The notes: a model not told the origin generated them from the sequence alone. Positions 8,387 through 18,067 are shown, numbered from the stretch's first letter. The stretch is 64,000 bases of DNA from Chromobacterium sp. ATCC 53434 (GCF_002848345.1 NZ_CP025429.1:1054001-1118000); one strand, 5' to 3'. Numbers and translations are program-made.

Positions 8387-9124
8387 TCAGTCGTCGCGAT
8401 AGTGGCGGCGTATCGCCTGCAATCTGCCGTCGGCGCCGACGCGCTCCAGCGCCGCCTGCAGCTTTTTCGCCCAATCCGGCGGCGAGCGCGGATTCAGCGC
8501 GAACCAGTATTGCTGCTTGCCGTCCAGCAGCCAGACCGGCTCCAGCGCCGAGGCGGGCAGACCCTGCTGACGCAGCTGCCATTGCATCGACCAGTCCAGC
8601 ATCGCCACTAGGTCCACCCGGCCCAATTGCAGCTTTTTCAGATCGGCGGCATCGCTGCGGCCGAGGTCCAGCTGTTCGCCCAGGCCCAGTTCGGCCAGCT
8701 GGCCGGCGGCGGCGGAACCGGCCAGCGCGCCGTTGCGGTAGCGGGCCAGCTCCGCCAGCGAGGAGACGCGGATGTCGCGGCGCTCGCCCAGCCGGTACAA
8801 ATAGATGCGGCGGGGGCTGATCGGGCCCACCCATTGGAACAGCGGCTCCCGCTCCGGCGTGCGCACCATGGTGTAGAGCAGGGTGCCCGGCGTGTCTTTC
8901 ACCTTGGCGTAGGCGCGCAGCCACGGCAGCACTTCTATCTTCACTTCCAGGCCGGCTTCGCGCGCCAGCAGCCGCAGCAACTCGGTGGAGAAGCCCTTGA
9001 CCTGTCCGTTTTCCTGGTAGTTCAGCGGCGGCACGTCCTCGGTGTACGCCAGGATGGGCGCCGCAGCGGCGGCGCCGGACAGGCAGCAACATATCGCGAC
9101 CAGCAGACGGCTGTAGTTGAGCAC
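8387..9124 (-). CDS. Periplasmic solute-binding protein (SBP_bac_3 family)
   Basis: This 245-residue exported protein starts at GTG and has a signal peptide cleaved near AAAA-PILAY (about residue 22). The mature part has the family-3 solute-binding architecture: TEDVPPLNYQENGQVKGFSTELLRLLAREAG near the N-terminus, a PLFQWVGPIS stretch, and a C-terminal WAKKLQAALERVGADGRLQAIRRHY helix. Such proteins bind amino acids or related polar ligands. No permease or ATPase gene is adjacent, so it may be an orphan binding protein or a sensory one. Confidence 0.82.
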   Translation of the reverse strand: MLNYSRLLVAICCCLSGAAAAAPILAYTEDVPPLNYQENGQVKGFSTELLRLLAREAGLEVKIEVLPWLRAYAKVKDTPGTLLYTMVRTPEREPLFQWVGPISPRRIYLYRLGERRDIRVSSLAELARYRNGALAGSAAAGQLAELGLGEQLDLGRSDAADLKKLQLGRVDLVAMLDWSMQWQLRQQGLPASALEPVWLLDGKQQYWFALNPRSPPDWAKKLQAALERVGADGRLQAIRRHYRDD

Positions 9125-9220
9125 TGTGTTCCCGTTTCAGGATGCCGTTTTCATGTCCTGACAGCGTACAGGATTCCTGTTGTCGGACAATGGCGAAACG
9201 AGAAATATTTGCGCCGGTGC

Positions 9221-9988
9221 TCAGCCGCGGTGGAAGCTCAGCAGCAGCACGTCGCGGCTGCCTTCGCGGCCGGGGTCCAGCTGCGCGATCGGCGTGACGC
9301 CATGCAGCACCCGTTCGTCGTTGACCAGCGCGATGTCCAGCGGGTCGGTCAGAGTGAATTCGGCCAGCGGCTCGTGCTCCAGATCGTATAGCTCGGTGGC
9401 GCCGTTCACCAGATTGTGTCGCTTGACCAGCATCATCAGCAGGAAATGGACGCCGTCGCGGTGTATGCCTTCCGGCGTCGGCTTGCCCTGTTCGCGGTTG
9501 CGCGCCTCGATGCGGAACTGATGCGCCTCGATGTGCCAGCGGGTGTACGGCGCCAGCTTGCCGAACACGGTGCAGGCCAGACCCAGCACCGCCTGCATCG
9601 TCGGGCCGTGCAGTATCGGGTTGCGTATCGGTTCGAAGTGGCGGGCGACGCCGCCGTTGAGCGGATTGTAGCGGCGGCTCTGGTAGTGCGGCCGGTGCGC
9701 TTCGGGCCGGGCGCGGCGCGCCGCCGGCGCGGCGCTGAGGGTGGCGTGCAGCCGTTTGCGGTAGCGGCCGCCGTCGGCCATGAATTGGTCCAGCTGCAGA
9801 TGGTTCCAGCTGTCTTGGAAGGCGGTCCAGTCGTCCAGCGCTCCGGGGTCCTGCAATAGCAGCAGGCGGCGGGCCTGTTCCGCCGGCAGCAGGCAGAAAT
9901 CCTGGCTCGCCAGCCGGCGGCAGGCCGGCTCCAGCAGCGCGTCGTAGTCGGCGGCTGCGGTGGGCGTCGAAGCGGTTGCCGAAGTCAT
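9221..9988 (-). CDS. 2OG-Fe(II) oxygenase (2OG-Fe_dioxy family)
   Basis: This 255-residue cytosolic protein resembles the family that includes bacterial free-amino-acid hydroxylases such as isoleucine dioxygenase. The facial triad is visible as H176-x-D178 (GIHRDGVHF) and H229 (VLHGVTPI), with an Arg in the following RDVLLLSFHR for 2-oxoglutarate. The substrate is unknown. AGGAG lies 5 nt before the ATG. It is divergent from the DUF1345 gene across a short AT-rich spacer. It could produce a hydroxylated amino acid, but nothing here defines which. Confidence 0.8.
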   Translation of the reverse strand: MTSATASTPTAAADYDALLEPACRRLASQDFCLLPAEQARRLLLLQDPGALDDWTAFQDSWNHLQLDQFMADGGRYRKRLHATLSAAPAARRARPEAHRPHYQSRRYNPLNGGVARHFEPIRNPILHGPTMQAVLGLACTVFGKLAPYTRWHIEAHQFRIEARNREQGKPTPEGIHRDGVHFLLMMLVKRHNLVNGATELYDLEHEPLAEFTLTDPLDIALVNDERVLHGVTPIAQLDPGREGSRDVLLLSFHRG

Positions 9989-10197
9989 GCTGTCTCCTGT
10001 TTGGTTTTTATGCTGTGGATTTTGTGATATTTGTCATATGAATGCAAACGAATTTATTCAAATTGAATTTTATGTGAACGGCAAACCGCGACCGGCGGCG
10101 GCGCGCTTGGCGGCGGCCGGGCGATGCGGCAAGATGGCCCTGCTTCCCGCGTGGCGGGATTTCATGCAACAGATCGCAAGAGGAGTGCATTCGTCCC

Positions 10198-10881
10198 ATG
10201 ACCCTGTTTTCCATCGCCCGCCGTTCTTTCGCGTTGCGCATGCTGCTGGCCCGGCCCAGGCTGGTGTGTTCGGCGCTGTTCGGCGCGCTGCTGATCGTCT
10301 GTCTGCCGCTGCTGGCGACCATGCACGACGTCACTCGCTACATCGTCGGCTGGAACGCCGGCGCCGGCCTGTATCTGGTTCTGGTCGCCTGGATGATGTT
10401 CGGGCCGGGCCGGCAGCAGATACGCCACTGGGCGCGGCTGGAGGACGAGGGGCAGTGGCTGGTGCTGCTGCTGGTGGTGTTGGCGGCGGCGGCCAGCCTG
10501 GCCGCCATCGTGATGGAGCTGGCGGTGGTCAAGGACATGCGCGGCTGGCTCAGGGCGGCCCATATCTTGCTGGCGATCCTGACCCTGTTGTCGTCGTGGG
10601 CCTTCACCCATGTGATGTTCGCGCTGCACTACGCGCGGACCTTTTATGCGCAGGAGGCGCGGGGCCTGCCGGGCGGGCTGGAGTTTCCCGGCACCCGGCA
10701 GCCGGAATACGGCGATTTCCTGTATTTCGCCTTCATCATCGGCACCTCGGGCCAGACCGCCGACGTCAGCTTCACCGACAGCCGGCTGCGCCGCACCGGC
10801 ACCGTGCACTGCGTGCTGGCCTTCTTCTTCAACGCCACCGTGCTGGCGCTGATGATCAATATCGCCGCCGGGCTGATCTGA
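10198..10881 (+). CDS. DUF1345 family integral membrane protein
   Basis: This 227-residue polytopic protein has about five membrane helices. It matches the DUF1345 layout: a first hydrophobic segment CSALFGALLIVCLPLLA, a central helix pair, the conserved loop FALHYARTFYAQE, and FPGTRQPEYGDFLYFAFIIGTSGQTADVSFT before the last helices. The function of the family is unknown. The Shine-Dalgarno AGAGGAG is 12 nt from the chosen ATG, a long spacing, but no closer start fits. Confidence 0.85.
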   Translation: MTLFSIARRSFALRMLLARPRLVCSALFGALLIVCLPLLATMHDVTRYIVGWNAGAGLYLVLVAWMMFGPGRQQIRHWARLEDEGQWLVLLLVVLAAAASLAAIVMELAVVKDMRGWLRAAHILLAILTLLSSWAFTHVMFALHYARTFYAQEARGLPGGLEFPGTRQPEYGDFLYFAFIIGTSGQTADVSFTDSRLRRTGTVHCVLAFFFNATVLALMINIAAGLI

Positions 10882-10902
10882 CCGGCCCTGGGGCCGGATG
10901 CG

Positions 10903-10930
10903 AAAACGCCACCGTTTCCGGTGGCGTTCT
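10903..10930. terminator. Bidirectional terminator between convergent genes
   Basis: A perfect 10-bp stem AACGCCACCG/CGGTGGCGTT with loop TTTC sits between the DUF1345 and GST genes. It has A residues on the left and T residues on the right, so it can serve both. Confidence 0.75.
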
Positions 10931-10940
10931 GTCGCCGCGC

Positions 10941-11552
10941 TTAGGCCTGCGGCGGCTCGGTATCGATGAAGGACTGGCGCGCGGCCAGCCGCTGCAGCAG
11001 CGCGTCCAGATTCGGATGGGCGCCTCGCCAGTCGATGTCCGGCGCGCGAAAATCCAGATAGCCCAGACAGCAGCCGACGGCGATGTCGGCCAGGCTGTAG
11101 CCGTGGTTGGTGCACCAAGGCTTCTCGCCCAGGTCCTCCGACAGCGTGGCGAGGCCGCGGGTGATCTTGCCGCGCTGGCGGGCCACCACTTCCTCCATTT
11201 GCTTCTCCGGCGGCCGGCGGCGTTCCATCACGATGGCCACCATTGCGTCTATGATGCCGTCGGCCAGCGCTTCCCAGCGACGCGTCAGGATGATCTGTCG
11301 ATTGTCCTGCGGCAGCAGCCGGGACACCGGCGAGCTGTTCTCGAGGTATTCGACGATGACACGGGAATCGTACAGCGTGGAGCCGTCGTCCAGCTCCAGC
11401 ACCGGCACCTTGCCCAGCGGATTGTACTCGGCGACGCGGGTGTCCGCGTTCCAGGGCACGTCTTCCTCGAGCGGGCAGTCGATTTTCTTTTCAGCCAGCA
11501 CGATGCGCACCTTGCGGGCGTAGGGACTGGTCAAAGAGGCGATCAGTTTCAT
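10941..11552 (-). CDS. Glutathione S-transferase family protein
   Basis: This 203-residue cytosolic protein has the thioredoxin-like N-domain (MKLIASLTSPYARKVRIVLAEKKI, with Ser9 as candidate catalytic residue) and the conserved NPLGKVPVL cis-Pro and YDSRVIVEYLE glutathione-binding segments. The helical C-domain has SLADIAVGC. It resembles the YibF-type group. The ORF can be extended to 11597, but the canonical GST start and the lack of a ribosome site for the extension favour 11552. The substrate is unknown. Confidence 0.85.
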   Translation of the reverse strand: MKLIASLTSPYARKVRIVLAEKKIDCPLEEDVPWNADTRVAEYNPLGKVPVLELDDGSTLYDSRVIVEYLENSSPVSRLLPQDNRQIILTRRWEALADGIIDAMVAIVMERRRPPEKQMEEVVARQRGKITRGLATLSEDLGEKPWCTNHGYSLADIAVGCCLGYLDFRAPDIDWRGAHPNLDALLQRLAARQSFIDTEPPQA

Positions 11553-11643
11553 GTTCGAAGCGATGGAGATATGGAGTAGAGGGGGGGCGGCCGACACGGC
11601 CGGCAGTGCTTACTGTAGCGCAAGCCGGCCGGGGCCGAAAGCC

Positions 11644-12339
11644 TTACTTGAGTTCCACCTTGCCGCTGACCTGCAGTTGCAGCTGGCTTTGGCCCGGCTG
11701 CAGATCAGGCTGGCTGACATTGGCCTCGGCGCCGGCCATCGCCGCCTTCATCATCATCACCGGCGGGCGGAAACCGTGGCTCTGCTGGCCGATGTCCAGC
11801 TGCTGGATGCTGATCACGTTCTTGCCCAGCGCGCGCGCGGCCACTTCGGCCTGGCCCTTCAGATTGGCGATCGCCTCCGGAATCATGTCCTGCTCGGCCC
11901 GGCGGCGCGCCTGGTCGGAAACGCCGTACTGCACGCCTTCCAGCAGCATGGTCTGTTGTAATTTGGCGATCAGCTCGGCGGCCTGGGCGAAATCCTTGCT
12001 CTTCAGCAGGATTTCCGAGCGCCCCTGCCAGCCGCTGATCTTGCCGTTCTTGTCGTAGCTGGGCCAGGTGCTGTAGCTGCCGCTGGACAGCTCGACATGG
12101 TTGTAGGCGCGGCCCTGGGCCAGGCCGCTGGCGGTGATCCGGTTCAGACGGTCGGCCAGCGTCGCGGCCTGATTGTTGCTTTGCTGCACGTACAGCGTGG
12201 CGGTGATCTGGTCGTTGGCGATGTCGCGCTGGGCGTTGGCCGACAGATTGAGTTGCACGCCGTCCGCTGCGGCGGCGAGCGGGGCGGCGCCGGCCAGCAG
12301 GCAGCACAACAGCATGGGCTTCAGGCGGGATGATTTCAT
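11644..12339 (-). CDS. Periplasmic SIMPL-domain protein (DUF541)
   Basis: This 231-residue exported protein has a signal peptide (MKSSRLKPMLLCCLLAGAAPLAAA) followed by the SIMPL domain. That domain begins VQLNLSANAQRDIANDQITATLYVQQ and contains DKNGKISGWQGRSEILLKSKDF, typical of the family. Members are oligomeric envelope proteins linked to oxidative-stress tolerance in some bacteria. AAGGAG lies 6 nt before the ATG. It is downstream of malate synthase on the same strand, but a terminator separates them. Confidence 0.83.
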   Translation of the reverse strand: MKSSRLKPMLLCCLLAGAAPLAAAADGVQLNLSANAQRDIANDQITATLYVQQSNNQAATLADRLNRITASGLAQGRAYNHVELSSGSYSTWPSYDKNGKISGWQGRSEILLKSKDFAQAAELIAKLQQTMLLEGVQYGVSDQARRRAEQDMIPEAIANLKGQAEVAARALGKNVISIQQLDIGQQSHGFRPPVMMMKAAMAGAEANVSQPDLQPGQSQLQLQVSGKVELK

Positions 12340-12432
12340 TTCGGCTCCTTGGCTGGATGTCGCTGGAAGTAGACTCCGCTTCGATCCGCTTGGCAAGCGG
12401 CGGTTCCATGCCGTTCGACCTGGTCGCTACGG

Positions 12433-12464
12433 GTAAAAATGCCAAACGGCCCGCGAAGGGCCGT
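12433..12464 (-). terminator. Terminator after malate synthase
   Basis: On the minus strand the stem ACGGCCC/GGGCCGT with loop TTCGC is followed by TTGGCATTTTT, between the aceB stop and the SIMPL gene. Confidence 0.6.
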
Positions 12465-12486
12465 CCGGATCGGGCGCGAAGCGGGG

Positions 12487-14082
12487 TCAGTCCAGGTATT
12501 CGTAGCCCGGCAGCGTCAGGAATTCGACGAAGTCGTCCGAGGTGGTCAGCAGGTCGAACATCCTGGCCGCGTCCTCGTACTGCCGGGTCCAGCGGGCGCC
12601 GTATTCGTTTTTCAGCTTGGCCATTTCGGCCGCCTGCAACTCGCGGAACAGCGCCTCGGTCACCTTGCGGCCGTCGTCGAGCACGCCCTTGGGCGAGCGT
12701 ATCCACTGCCAGATCTGCGAGCGCGAGATTTCGGCGGTGGCGGCGTCCTCCATCAGATTGTGTATCGGCACGCAGCCGTTGCCGGAGATCCAGGCGCCCA
12801 GGTACTGGATGCCGACATTGATGTTCATCGCCAGGCCGGCCTCGGTGATCGGCGCTTCCGGCTGGAAGTTCAGCAGGTCGGAGGCCGCCACCTGCACGTC
12901 GGGGCGCTGCTTGGCGATCTGGTTGGGCCTGTCGCCGAGCACCGCGCCGAACGCCGCGTCGGCGATCGGCACCAGGCCGGGGTGGGCCACCCAGCCGCCG
13001 TCGTAGCCGTCGGTGGCGTCGCGGTCCTTGTCGGCCTTGACGCCGGCCAGCGCCTTTTCATTGGCGGCGGCGTCGTTCTTGATCGGAATCAGCGCAGCCA
13101 TGCCGCCGATGGCCGGCGCGTTGCGATGGTGGCAGGTCTTCAGCAGCAACAGCGCGTAGGCGCGCATGAAGGGCACCGTCATCGTGATCAGCGCGCGGTT
13201 GGCCAGGCAGAAGTCGCGATTCTGCTTGAACTTCTTGATGCAGCTGAAGATGTAGTCCCAGCGGCCGGCGTTCAGGCCGGCGGAGTGCTCGCGCAGCTCG
13301 TACAGGATTTCGTCCATCTCGAAGGCGGCGAGTATGGTCTCGATCAGCACCGTGGCCTTGATCGTGCCCTGCGGGACGTCCAGCTGGTCCTGGGCGAACA
13401 CGAAGACCTCGTTCCACAGCCGCGCCTCCAGATGGCTTTCCATCTTCGGCAGGTAGTAATAGGTGGCGCTGCCTTGCGCGCGCAGGTGGCGGATGTTGTG
13501 GAAGAACGACAGGCCGAAGTCGAACAGGCTGCCGGACACGATGTCGCCGTCCACCTTGACGTGCTTTTCCATCAGATGCCAGCCGCGCGGGCGCAGCAGC
13601 AGCGTGGCGACGGTGTCGTTCAGCCGGTATTGCTTGCCTTCGGGGCTCGTGTGGGAAATGGTCTTGCGGTAGGCGTCGCGGACATTGATCTGGCCGGCGA
13701 TCTGGTTGTCCCAGCTCGGGCAGTTGGAGTCCTCGAAGTCGGCCATGAAGCTCTTGGCGCCGGAATTCAGCGCGTTGATCATCATCTTGCGCTCGACCGG
13801 GCCGGTGATTTCGACGCGGCGGTCCAGCAGATCGTCCGGCAGCGGCGAGATCTTCCAGTCGCCGGCGCGCACGGCGGCGGTTTCGGCCAGGAAGTCCGGC
13901 AGCCTGCCGGCGTCCAGCTCGGCCTGGCGCGCGGCGCGCGCGGCGATGCGGGTCCGGCGGGCCGGCTCGAAGCGGCGGTGCAGCTTGGCGATGAATTCCA
14001 GCGCCTCGGGGGTGAGGATTTCGGCGTAGGCCGGCGTGATGTCGGCGAGGATTTCCACGCCCTGCGGAAGCAAGACTGCCAT
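12487..14082 (-). CDS. aceB: Malate synthase A
   Basis: This 531-residue malate synthase condenses glyoxylate with acetyl-CoA in the glyoxylate shunt. Family signatures include [15 protein letters not shown] (about residues 107-121), the active-site region RPRGWHL.EKH and [36 protein letters not shown]. Towards the C-terminus comes [17 protein letters not shown], with the catalytic Asp. The length is typical of isoform A. The start at 14082 has AAGGAG 7 nt upstream; longer in-frame starts lack one. It is divergent from a LysR gene 125 bp away, which is the obvious candidate regulator. It fits with the acs-actP acetate genes further along. Confidence 0.95.
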   Translation of the reverse strand: MAVLLPQGVEILADITPAYAEILTPEALEFIAKLHRRFEPARRTRIAARAARQAELDAGRLPDFLAETAAVRAGDWKISPLPDDLLDRRVEITGPVERKMMINALNSGAKSFMADFEDSNCPSWDNQIAGQINVRDAYRKTISHTSPEGKQYRLNDTVATLLLRPRGWHLMEKHVKVDGDIVSGSLFDFGLSFFHNIRHLRAQGSATYYYLPKMESHLEARLWNEVFVFAQDQLDVPQGTIKATVLIETILAAFEMDEILYELREHSAGLNAGRWDYIFSCIKKFKQNRDFCLANRALITMTVPFMRAYALLLLKTCHHRNAPAIGGMAALIPIKNDAAANEKALAGVKADKDRDATDGYDGGWVAHPGLVPIADAAFGAVLGDRPNQIAKQRPDVQVAASDLLNFQPEAPITEAGLAMNINVGIQYLGAWISGNGCVPIHNLMEDAATAEISRSQIWQWIRSPKGVLDDGRKVTEALFRELQAAEMAKLKNEYGARWTRQYEDAARMFDLLTTSDDFVEFLTLPGYEYLD

Positions 14083-14206
14083 GCGCGTGCTCCTTTGTAG
14101 AAGAAGGGGGATAGGATGCTGCAATGCAATGTTTGACAGTCTATTCGCCATCCTAGTAAAAAGGAATGACCTGAATTGCATAACATTTTTTACTTTTGAG
14201 TAGCTA

Positions 14207-15103
14207 ATGAGCGAGTTGAAGCAGCTGGAGACCTTCGTCGCGGTGGCGGGGCTGGGCAGCCTGTCGGCGGCGGCGCGGCAGCTGGGCGTCGTGCCGGCCA
14301 TGGTGGGGCGGCGTCTGGACGCGCTGGAGGAGAGGCTGGGCGTGCGCCTGTTGGTGCGCACCACCCGCAGCGTGACGCCGACGCAGGAGGGCGAGGCCTT
14401 CTACGACGATTGCCAGCGGATACTGGCCGATCTGACAGAGGCCGAGGCCGCCATCGCCTCCGGCCGCGGCAAGGCGCGCGGCCATTTGAGGTTGTCGGCG
14501 CCGGCCGGCTTCGGCCGCCGCCACGTCGCGCCGCACGTCGCCGCCTTCCAGAGGCTGCACCCGGAGGTGAAGGTGACGCTGGACTTGTCCGACCGGCTGG
14601 TGGACCTGCAGCGCGACCGCGTCGACTGCGCGATCCGCATCTCGGACCTGTCCGACTCCAGCCTGGTGGCGATCCGCCTGGCCGAGAACCGCAGGGTGGT
14701 GGTGGCGGCGCCGGCCTATCTGGCCGCTTACGGCACGCCGCGCGCGCTGGAAGACCTGCCGCATCATCAGTGTCTGTCGCTGGGCGAGAGCCAGAGCCGC
14801 GGCTGGAGCTTCGTCGTCGACGGCCGGCCGTTGAACCTGAAGGTGGCCGGCGCGCTGGAGTGCAACGACGGCGCGGTGCTGCACGACTGGGCGCTGCAGG
14901 GCCTGGGTCTGGCCTGGCGTTCCTTGTGGGAAGTGAAGGACGATTTGTCCGACGGCAGGCTGCGGACGGTGCTGGACGACTACGCTTCGCCTGACTATCC
15001 GGTCTACGCGGTGGTGCCGCAGCGGCGGCTGCTGCCGGCGCGGGTGCGCCACTTCATCGATTATCTGCGCGCGGCGTATGCCGCGCCGGGCTATTGGGAC
15101 TGA
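14207..15103 (+). CDS. LysR-family regulator, probably of malate synthase
   Basis: This 298-residue LysR-type transcription factor has an N-terminal helix-turn-helix ([39 protein letters not shown], residues 7-45) followed by the two-lobed effector-binding domain (from about 90: [23 protein letters not shown]). The family pattern with Val/Met at the recognition helix is of the CrgA/YhaJ-like type. The intergenic region with aceB contains AT-rich inverted stretches such as GCAATGCAATG and GAATTGCATAAC, suitable as LysR sites. The effector is unknown. Confidence 0.88.
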   Translation: MSELKQLETFVAVAGLGSLSAAARQLGVVPAMVGRRLDALEERLGVRLLVRTTRSVTPTQEGEAFYDDCQRILADLTEAEAAIASGRGKARGHLRLSAPAGFGRRHVAPHVAAFQRLHPEVKVTLDLSDRLVDLQRDRVDCAIRISDLSDSSLVAIRLAENRRVVVAAPAYLAAYGTPRALEDLPHHQCLSLGESQSRGWSFVVDGRPLNLKVAGALECNDGAVLHDWALQGLGLAWRSLWEVKDDLSDGRLRTVLDDYASPDYPVYAVVPQRRLLPARVRHFIDYLRAAYAAPGYWD

Positions 15104-15176
15104 GCCGGCGTCCGGGCGCGGGCACTTTGGCTGCCGGCCGCGGTCCACCACCATATGACACGCGGCGGGGGAGATC

Positions 15177-15635
15177 ATGAGAACACGCTGGCTGGCCATC
15201 GCGGCCGTCTGGCTGCTGCTGTGCGGCGGCGCGCGGGCCGAACCGGCGGCGCCCGGGCAGGGGCCGAGCAATGGGGCCGGCGTTCGGCTGGAATGTCTGC
15301 CGGACGCCGACGGCGGCGCCGACTGGCGCGACTGGCTGCGGAATCGGTTGGCGCTGCGCGGCCTGGACGGCGCCGACGCGCCGGCGTGGCGGCTGTGTTT
15401 CGCCGAGGAGATCGAGAGCCGCTGGGTGGCGCAGCCGCCGGATTGGGGCTATGACGGCTACTGGCGGCAGCCGCCGTACCGGATCGAGAGCTGGCCGGTG
15501 CTGACGCTGTCGGTGCGCGGCGTCGACGGCTCGGCCCTGTGGAGCGGTCGCGAGCGTCTGGGGAGCGATGGCAATCGTCGCGCGCGCTTGGAGCAGGCGG
15601 CGCAGCGCCTGTTGGAGCGGATGCCGCTGCCCTGA
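15177..15635 (+). CDS. Small exported protein, function unknown
   Basis: This 152-residue protein has a clear signal peptide (MRTRWLAIAAVWLLLCGGARA) and a GGGGAG site before its ATG. The mature part is rich in Trp and Gly-Tyr (WVAQPPDWGYDGYWRQPPYRIESWPVLTLSVRG) and contains SALWSGRERL. It recalls outer-envelope DUF4136-like lipoproteins, but the lipobox is missing and I cannot assign a family. Confidence 0.65.
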   Translation: MRTRWLAIAAVWLLLCGGARAEPAAPGQGPSNGAGVRLECLPDADGGADWRDWLRNRLALRGLDGADAPAWRLCFAEEIESRWVAQPPDWGYDGYWRQPPYRIESWPVLTLSVRGVDGSALWSGRERLGSDGNRRARLEQAAQRLLERMPLP

Positions 15636-15952
15636 GCGCCTGTCGATGGGTTTCATATCGATCTGAAAAATCATTGGCATGTTGATGGGAATATATTTAT
15701 TCCTAACGATTATTTTCTTGTAAGCCATTGCCGTTTTCCCGTATTGTGACCGTGGCCTCCTGCTGTACCATCGGAAGCCTCCGTAGACACGGCCCGCGAC
15801 AAGACGGGACGGCGCGGAGGGACAAATCAGATCACTTACAGCCGAATCCGAGTATGAGGCGCCCGCCTGGACAGCGGGCGTCTCGTCGTTTCAGCGCCGC
15901 CGCCATGTACGGCGGCGCGGGCCGGTGCCGGCGATATACGGGATAGTAGACA
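15636..15952 (+). promoter_or_regulatory. Structured leader upstream of the amino acid permease
   Basis: This 317-bp gap has no protein gene. Its first half is AT-rich and holds the palindrome GGAATATATTTATTCC (15688-15703), a possible operator. The second half can form two strong hairpins: 15856-15884 (11-bp stem GAGGCGCCCGC/GCGGGCGTCTC) and 15894-15918 (8-bp stem GCGCCGCC/GGCGGCGC). Neither has a T-run. The permease ATG lacks a Shine-Dalgarno. I do not recognise a known riboswitch class. Confidence 0.4.
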
Positions 15953-17350
15953 ATGAGTTTGATGCGCAAGAAGAGCGTGCAGGGCATGTTGGCCACCGCT
16001 CAGACTTCGCGCGGGCTGCGAAAAGAGCTCTCCGCGTTTGACCTTACCATGCTGGGCATCGGCGCCATCATCGGCACCGGGATTTTCGTGCTGACCGGCA
16101 CCGGCGCCACCATCGCCGGCCCCGGCCTGGTGCTGTCCTTCGTCATCAGCGCCTTCGCCTGCGGCTTCGCGGCGCTGTGCTATGCCGAATTCGCCTCCAT
16201 GCTGCCGATTTCCGGCTCTACCTACACTTATGCCTACGCCACGCTGGGCGAGCTGATCGCCTGGATCATAGGCTGGGACCTGCTGCTGGAGTACCTGCTG
16301 GCCTCGTCGGCGGTGTCGGTCGGCTGGTCCGGCTACTTCCAGAGCCTGCTGTCCGGCTTCGGCGTCAAGCTGCCCGAGGCCCTGACCGCCGCCGCCGGTT
16401 CGGCGCCGGGCAAGGACACGCTGTTCAATCTGCCGGCCTTCTGCATCGCGATGATCATCACCGCGCTGTTGGCCTTCGGCATCAAGGAATCCAAGCGCGT
16501 CAACAATGTGGTGGTGCTGATCAAGGTGGCCGTGGTGCTGCTGTTCATCGCCATCGGCGTCTGGCACGTCAAGCCGGTCAACTGGCAGCCGGCGTTGCCC
16601 TTCGGCTTCTCCGGCGTGTTCCATGGCGCCGCCATCGTCTTCTTCAGCTTCATCGGCTTCGACGCCGTCACTTGCGCCGCCGAGGAAGTGAAGAATCCGG
16701 CCAAGGACATCCCGCGCGGCGTGATCTGGTCGCTGGCGGTGTGCTCCATCCTGTATGTGGTGGTGGCCGCCATCATGACCGGCATCGTGCCCTATATGCA
16801 GTTCGCCGGCGTCGATCATCCGGTGTCGCTGGCGCTGCAAGTGGCCAAGCTGGACTGGTTCGCCGGCTTCGTCGATCTCGGCGCCATCCTCGGCATGATG
16901 ACGGTGATCCTGGTGATGACCTACGGCCAGACCCGCATCCTGCTGGCGATGTCGCGCGACGGCCTGCTGCCGAAAATCTTCTCCGACATCAACCCGAAGT
17001 ACGGCACCCCGTACAAGGCCACCTGGCTGATCGGCACCATCATCGCGCTGCTGGCCGGTTTCGTGCCGCTGCACACGCTGGCCGAGCTGGTCAATATCGG
17101 CACGCTGGCGGCGTTCACGCTGATCGCGCTGTCGGTGATCGTGCTGAGGAAGCGCGAGCCGGATCTGCCGCGCAAATTCGTCTGTCCGGCGGTGCCGACC
17201 ATCCCGGCGCTGGCCATCCTGTGCTGCGGCTTCCTGATGACCCAGCTGTCGCTGCTGACCTGGACCTGCTTCGCGGCCTGGCTGGTGATCGGCCTGCTGG
17301 TCTACTTCGGCTACTCGCGGCGCAACTCGCTGCTGCACAAGCCGGCCTGA
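15953..17350 (+). CDS. APC-superfamily amino acid permease (CAT/YfnA-like)
   Basis: This 465-residue inner-membrane amino acid transporter has about 12 helices. The APC fingerprint GIGAIIGTGIFVLTGTGATIAGPGLVLSFV (helix 1) is followed by CYAEFASMLPISGSTYTYAYATLGELIAWIIGWDLLLEY, IVFFSFIGFDAVTCAAEEVKNPAKDIP and LLAMSRDGLLPKIFSDINPKYGTP. These are typical of cationic amino acid transporter relatives in bacteria. Substrate specificity is not readable. It is monocistronic and ends at a strong terminator. Confidence 0.9.
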   Translation: MSLMRKKSVQGMLATAQTSRGLRKELSAFDLTMLGIGAIIGTGIFVLTGTGATIAGPGLVLSFVISAFACGFAALCYAEFASMLPISGSTYTYAYATLGELIAWIIGWDLLLEYLLASSAVSVGWSGYFQSLLSGFGVKLPEALTAAAGSAPGKDTLFNLPAFCIAMIITALLAFGIKESKRVNNVVVLIKVAVVLLFIAIGVWHVKPVNWQPALPFGFSGVFHGAAIVFFSFIGFDAVTCAAEEVKNPAKDIPRGVIWSLAVCSILYVVVAAIMTGIVPYMQFAGVDHPVSLALQVAKLDWFAGFVDLGAILGMMTVILVMTYGQTRILLAMSRDGLLPKIFSDINPKYGTPYKATWLIGTIIALLAGFVPLHTLAELVNIGTLAAFTLIALSVIVLRKREPDLPRKFVCPAVPTIPALAILCCGFLMTQLSLLTWTCFAAWLVIGLLVYFGYSRRNSLLHKPA

Positions 17351-17368
17351 TCGCCGGTCGTGGTCGAC

Positions 17369-17402
17369 AAAGGCGGAGCCCATGGGCTCCGCCTTTTTGT
17401 TT
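17369..17402 (+). terminator. Rho-independent terminator
   Basis: A 10-bp stem AGGCGGAGCCC/GGGCTCCGCC with an ATG loop is followed by TTTTTGTTTTT. It ends the permease gene and lies between convergent genes. Confidence 0.85.
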
Positions 17403-17407
17403 TTGCG

Positions 17408-18067
17408 TCAGCTCGACGCGTCGCGACGACGCAGCAGCAGGTGGCAGGCCCCCTCGCCGGCGATCTGCTCCGCGCATTCGTAGCCGAGCGCCGGCAGGTC
17501 CAGGCCGGCGAACAACGCTTCGCCGTCGCCGAGCAGCGCCGGCGCGACGGCGAGATGAATCTCGTCGACCAGGCCGGCGCGCAGGTATTGCCGCACGGTG
17601 TCGACGCCGCCGCCCAGCCTGACGTCGCGGCCGCCGGCCGCGTCCCTGGCCCGATCCAGCGCCGCGTGGATGCCGTCTGTCACGAAGTGGAAGACCGTGC
17701 CGCCCTTCATTTCGAGCGGGGGGCGGGGATGGCGGGTCAGCACGAAAACCGGCGTGTGGTACGGCGGTTCGTCTCCCCACCATCCCTTCCACTCCAGGTC
17801 CGGCCACGGGCCGCGTATCGGGCCGAACATATTGCGGCCCAGTATCCAGGCGCCGACATTGTCGAAGCCCCGTTCGATGAAGCCGTTGTCGACCCCGGCC
17901 TCGCCGCCGTCGCCGCCGAACAGGCGCTGCTGGAAGGCGGCGGTCGCGAACGCCCAGCGGTGCAGCGCCTCGCCGCCGACGCCGAGCGGACGCGCCAGGC
18001 TCTGGCCGGGGCCGGCGCCGAAACCGTCTATCGACAGGGAAAAGCAGGCTACGCGCAGTTTGCTCAT
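17408..18067 (-). CDS. Dihydrofolate reductase-like (RibD C-terminal domain) protein
   Basis: This 219-residue protein has the RibD_C/DHFR-like fold. MSKLRVACFSLSIDGFGAGPGQSL is the N-terminal strand. GAWILGRNMFGPIRGPW and PVFVLTRHPRPPLEMKGGTVFHFVTDG are the nucleotide-binding part, and LGGGVDTVRQYLRAGLVDEIHLAVAPALLGDGEALF is the family hallmark. Members are NADPH-dependent reductases, mostly of unknown substrate. GGAGA upstream supports the start at 18067 rather than 18091. Confidence 0.85.
   Translation of the reverse strand: MSKLRVACFSLSIDGFGAGPGQSLARPLGVGGEALHRWAFATAAFQQRLFGGDGGEAGVDNGFIERGFDNVGAWILGRNMFGPIRGPWPDLEWKGWWGDEPPYHTPVFVLTRHPRPPLEMKGGTVFHFVTDGIHAALDRARDAAGGRDVRLGGGVDTVRQYLRAGLVDEIHLAVAPALLGDGEALFAGLDLPALGYECAEQIAGEGACHLLLRRRDASS

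Noticed and set aside
12439..14100. 553-codon plus-strand frame opposite malate synthase
   Set aside because: High GC content leaves antisense frames open. Malate synthase on the minus strand is unambiguous and the antisense product resembles nothing.
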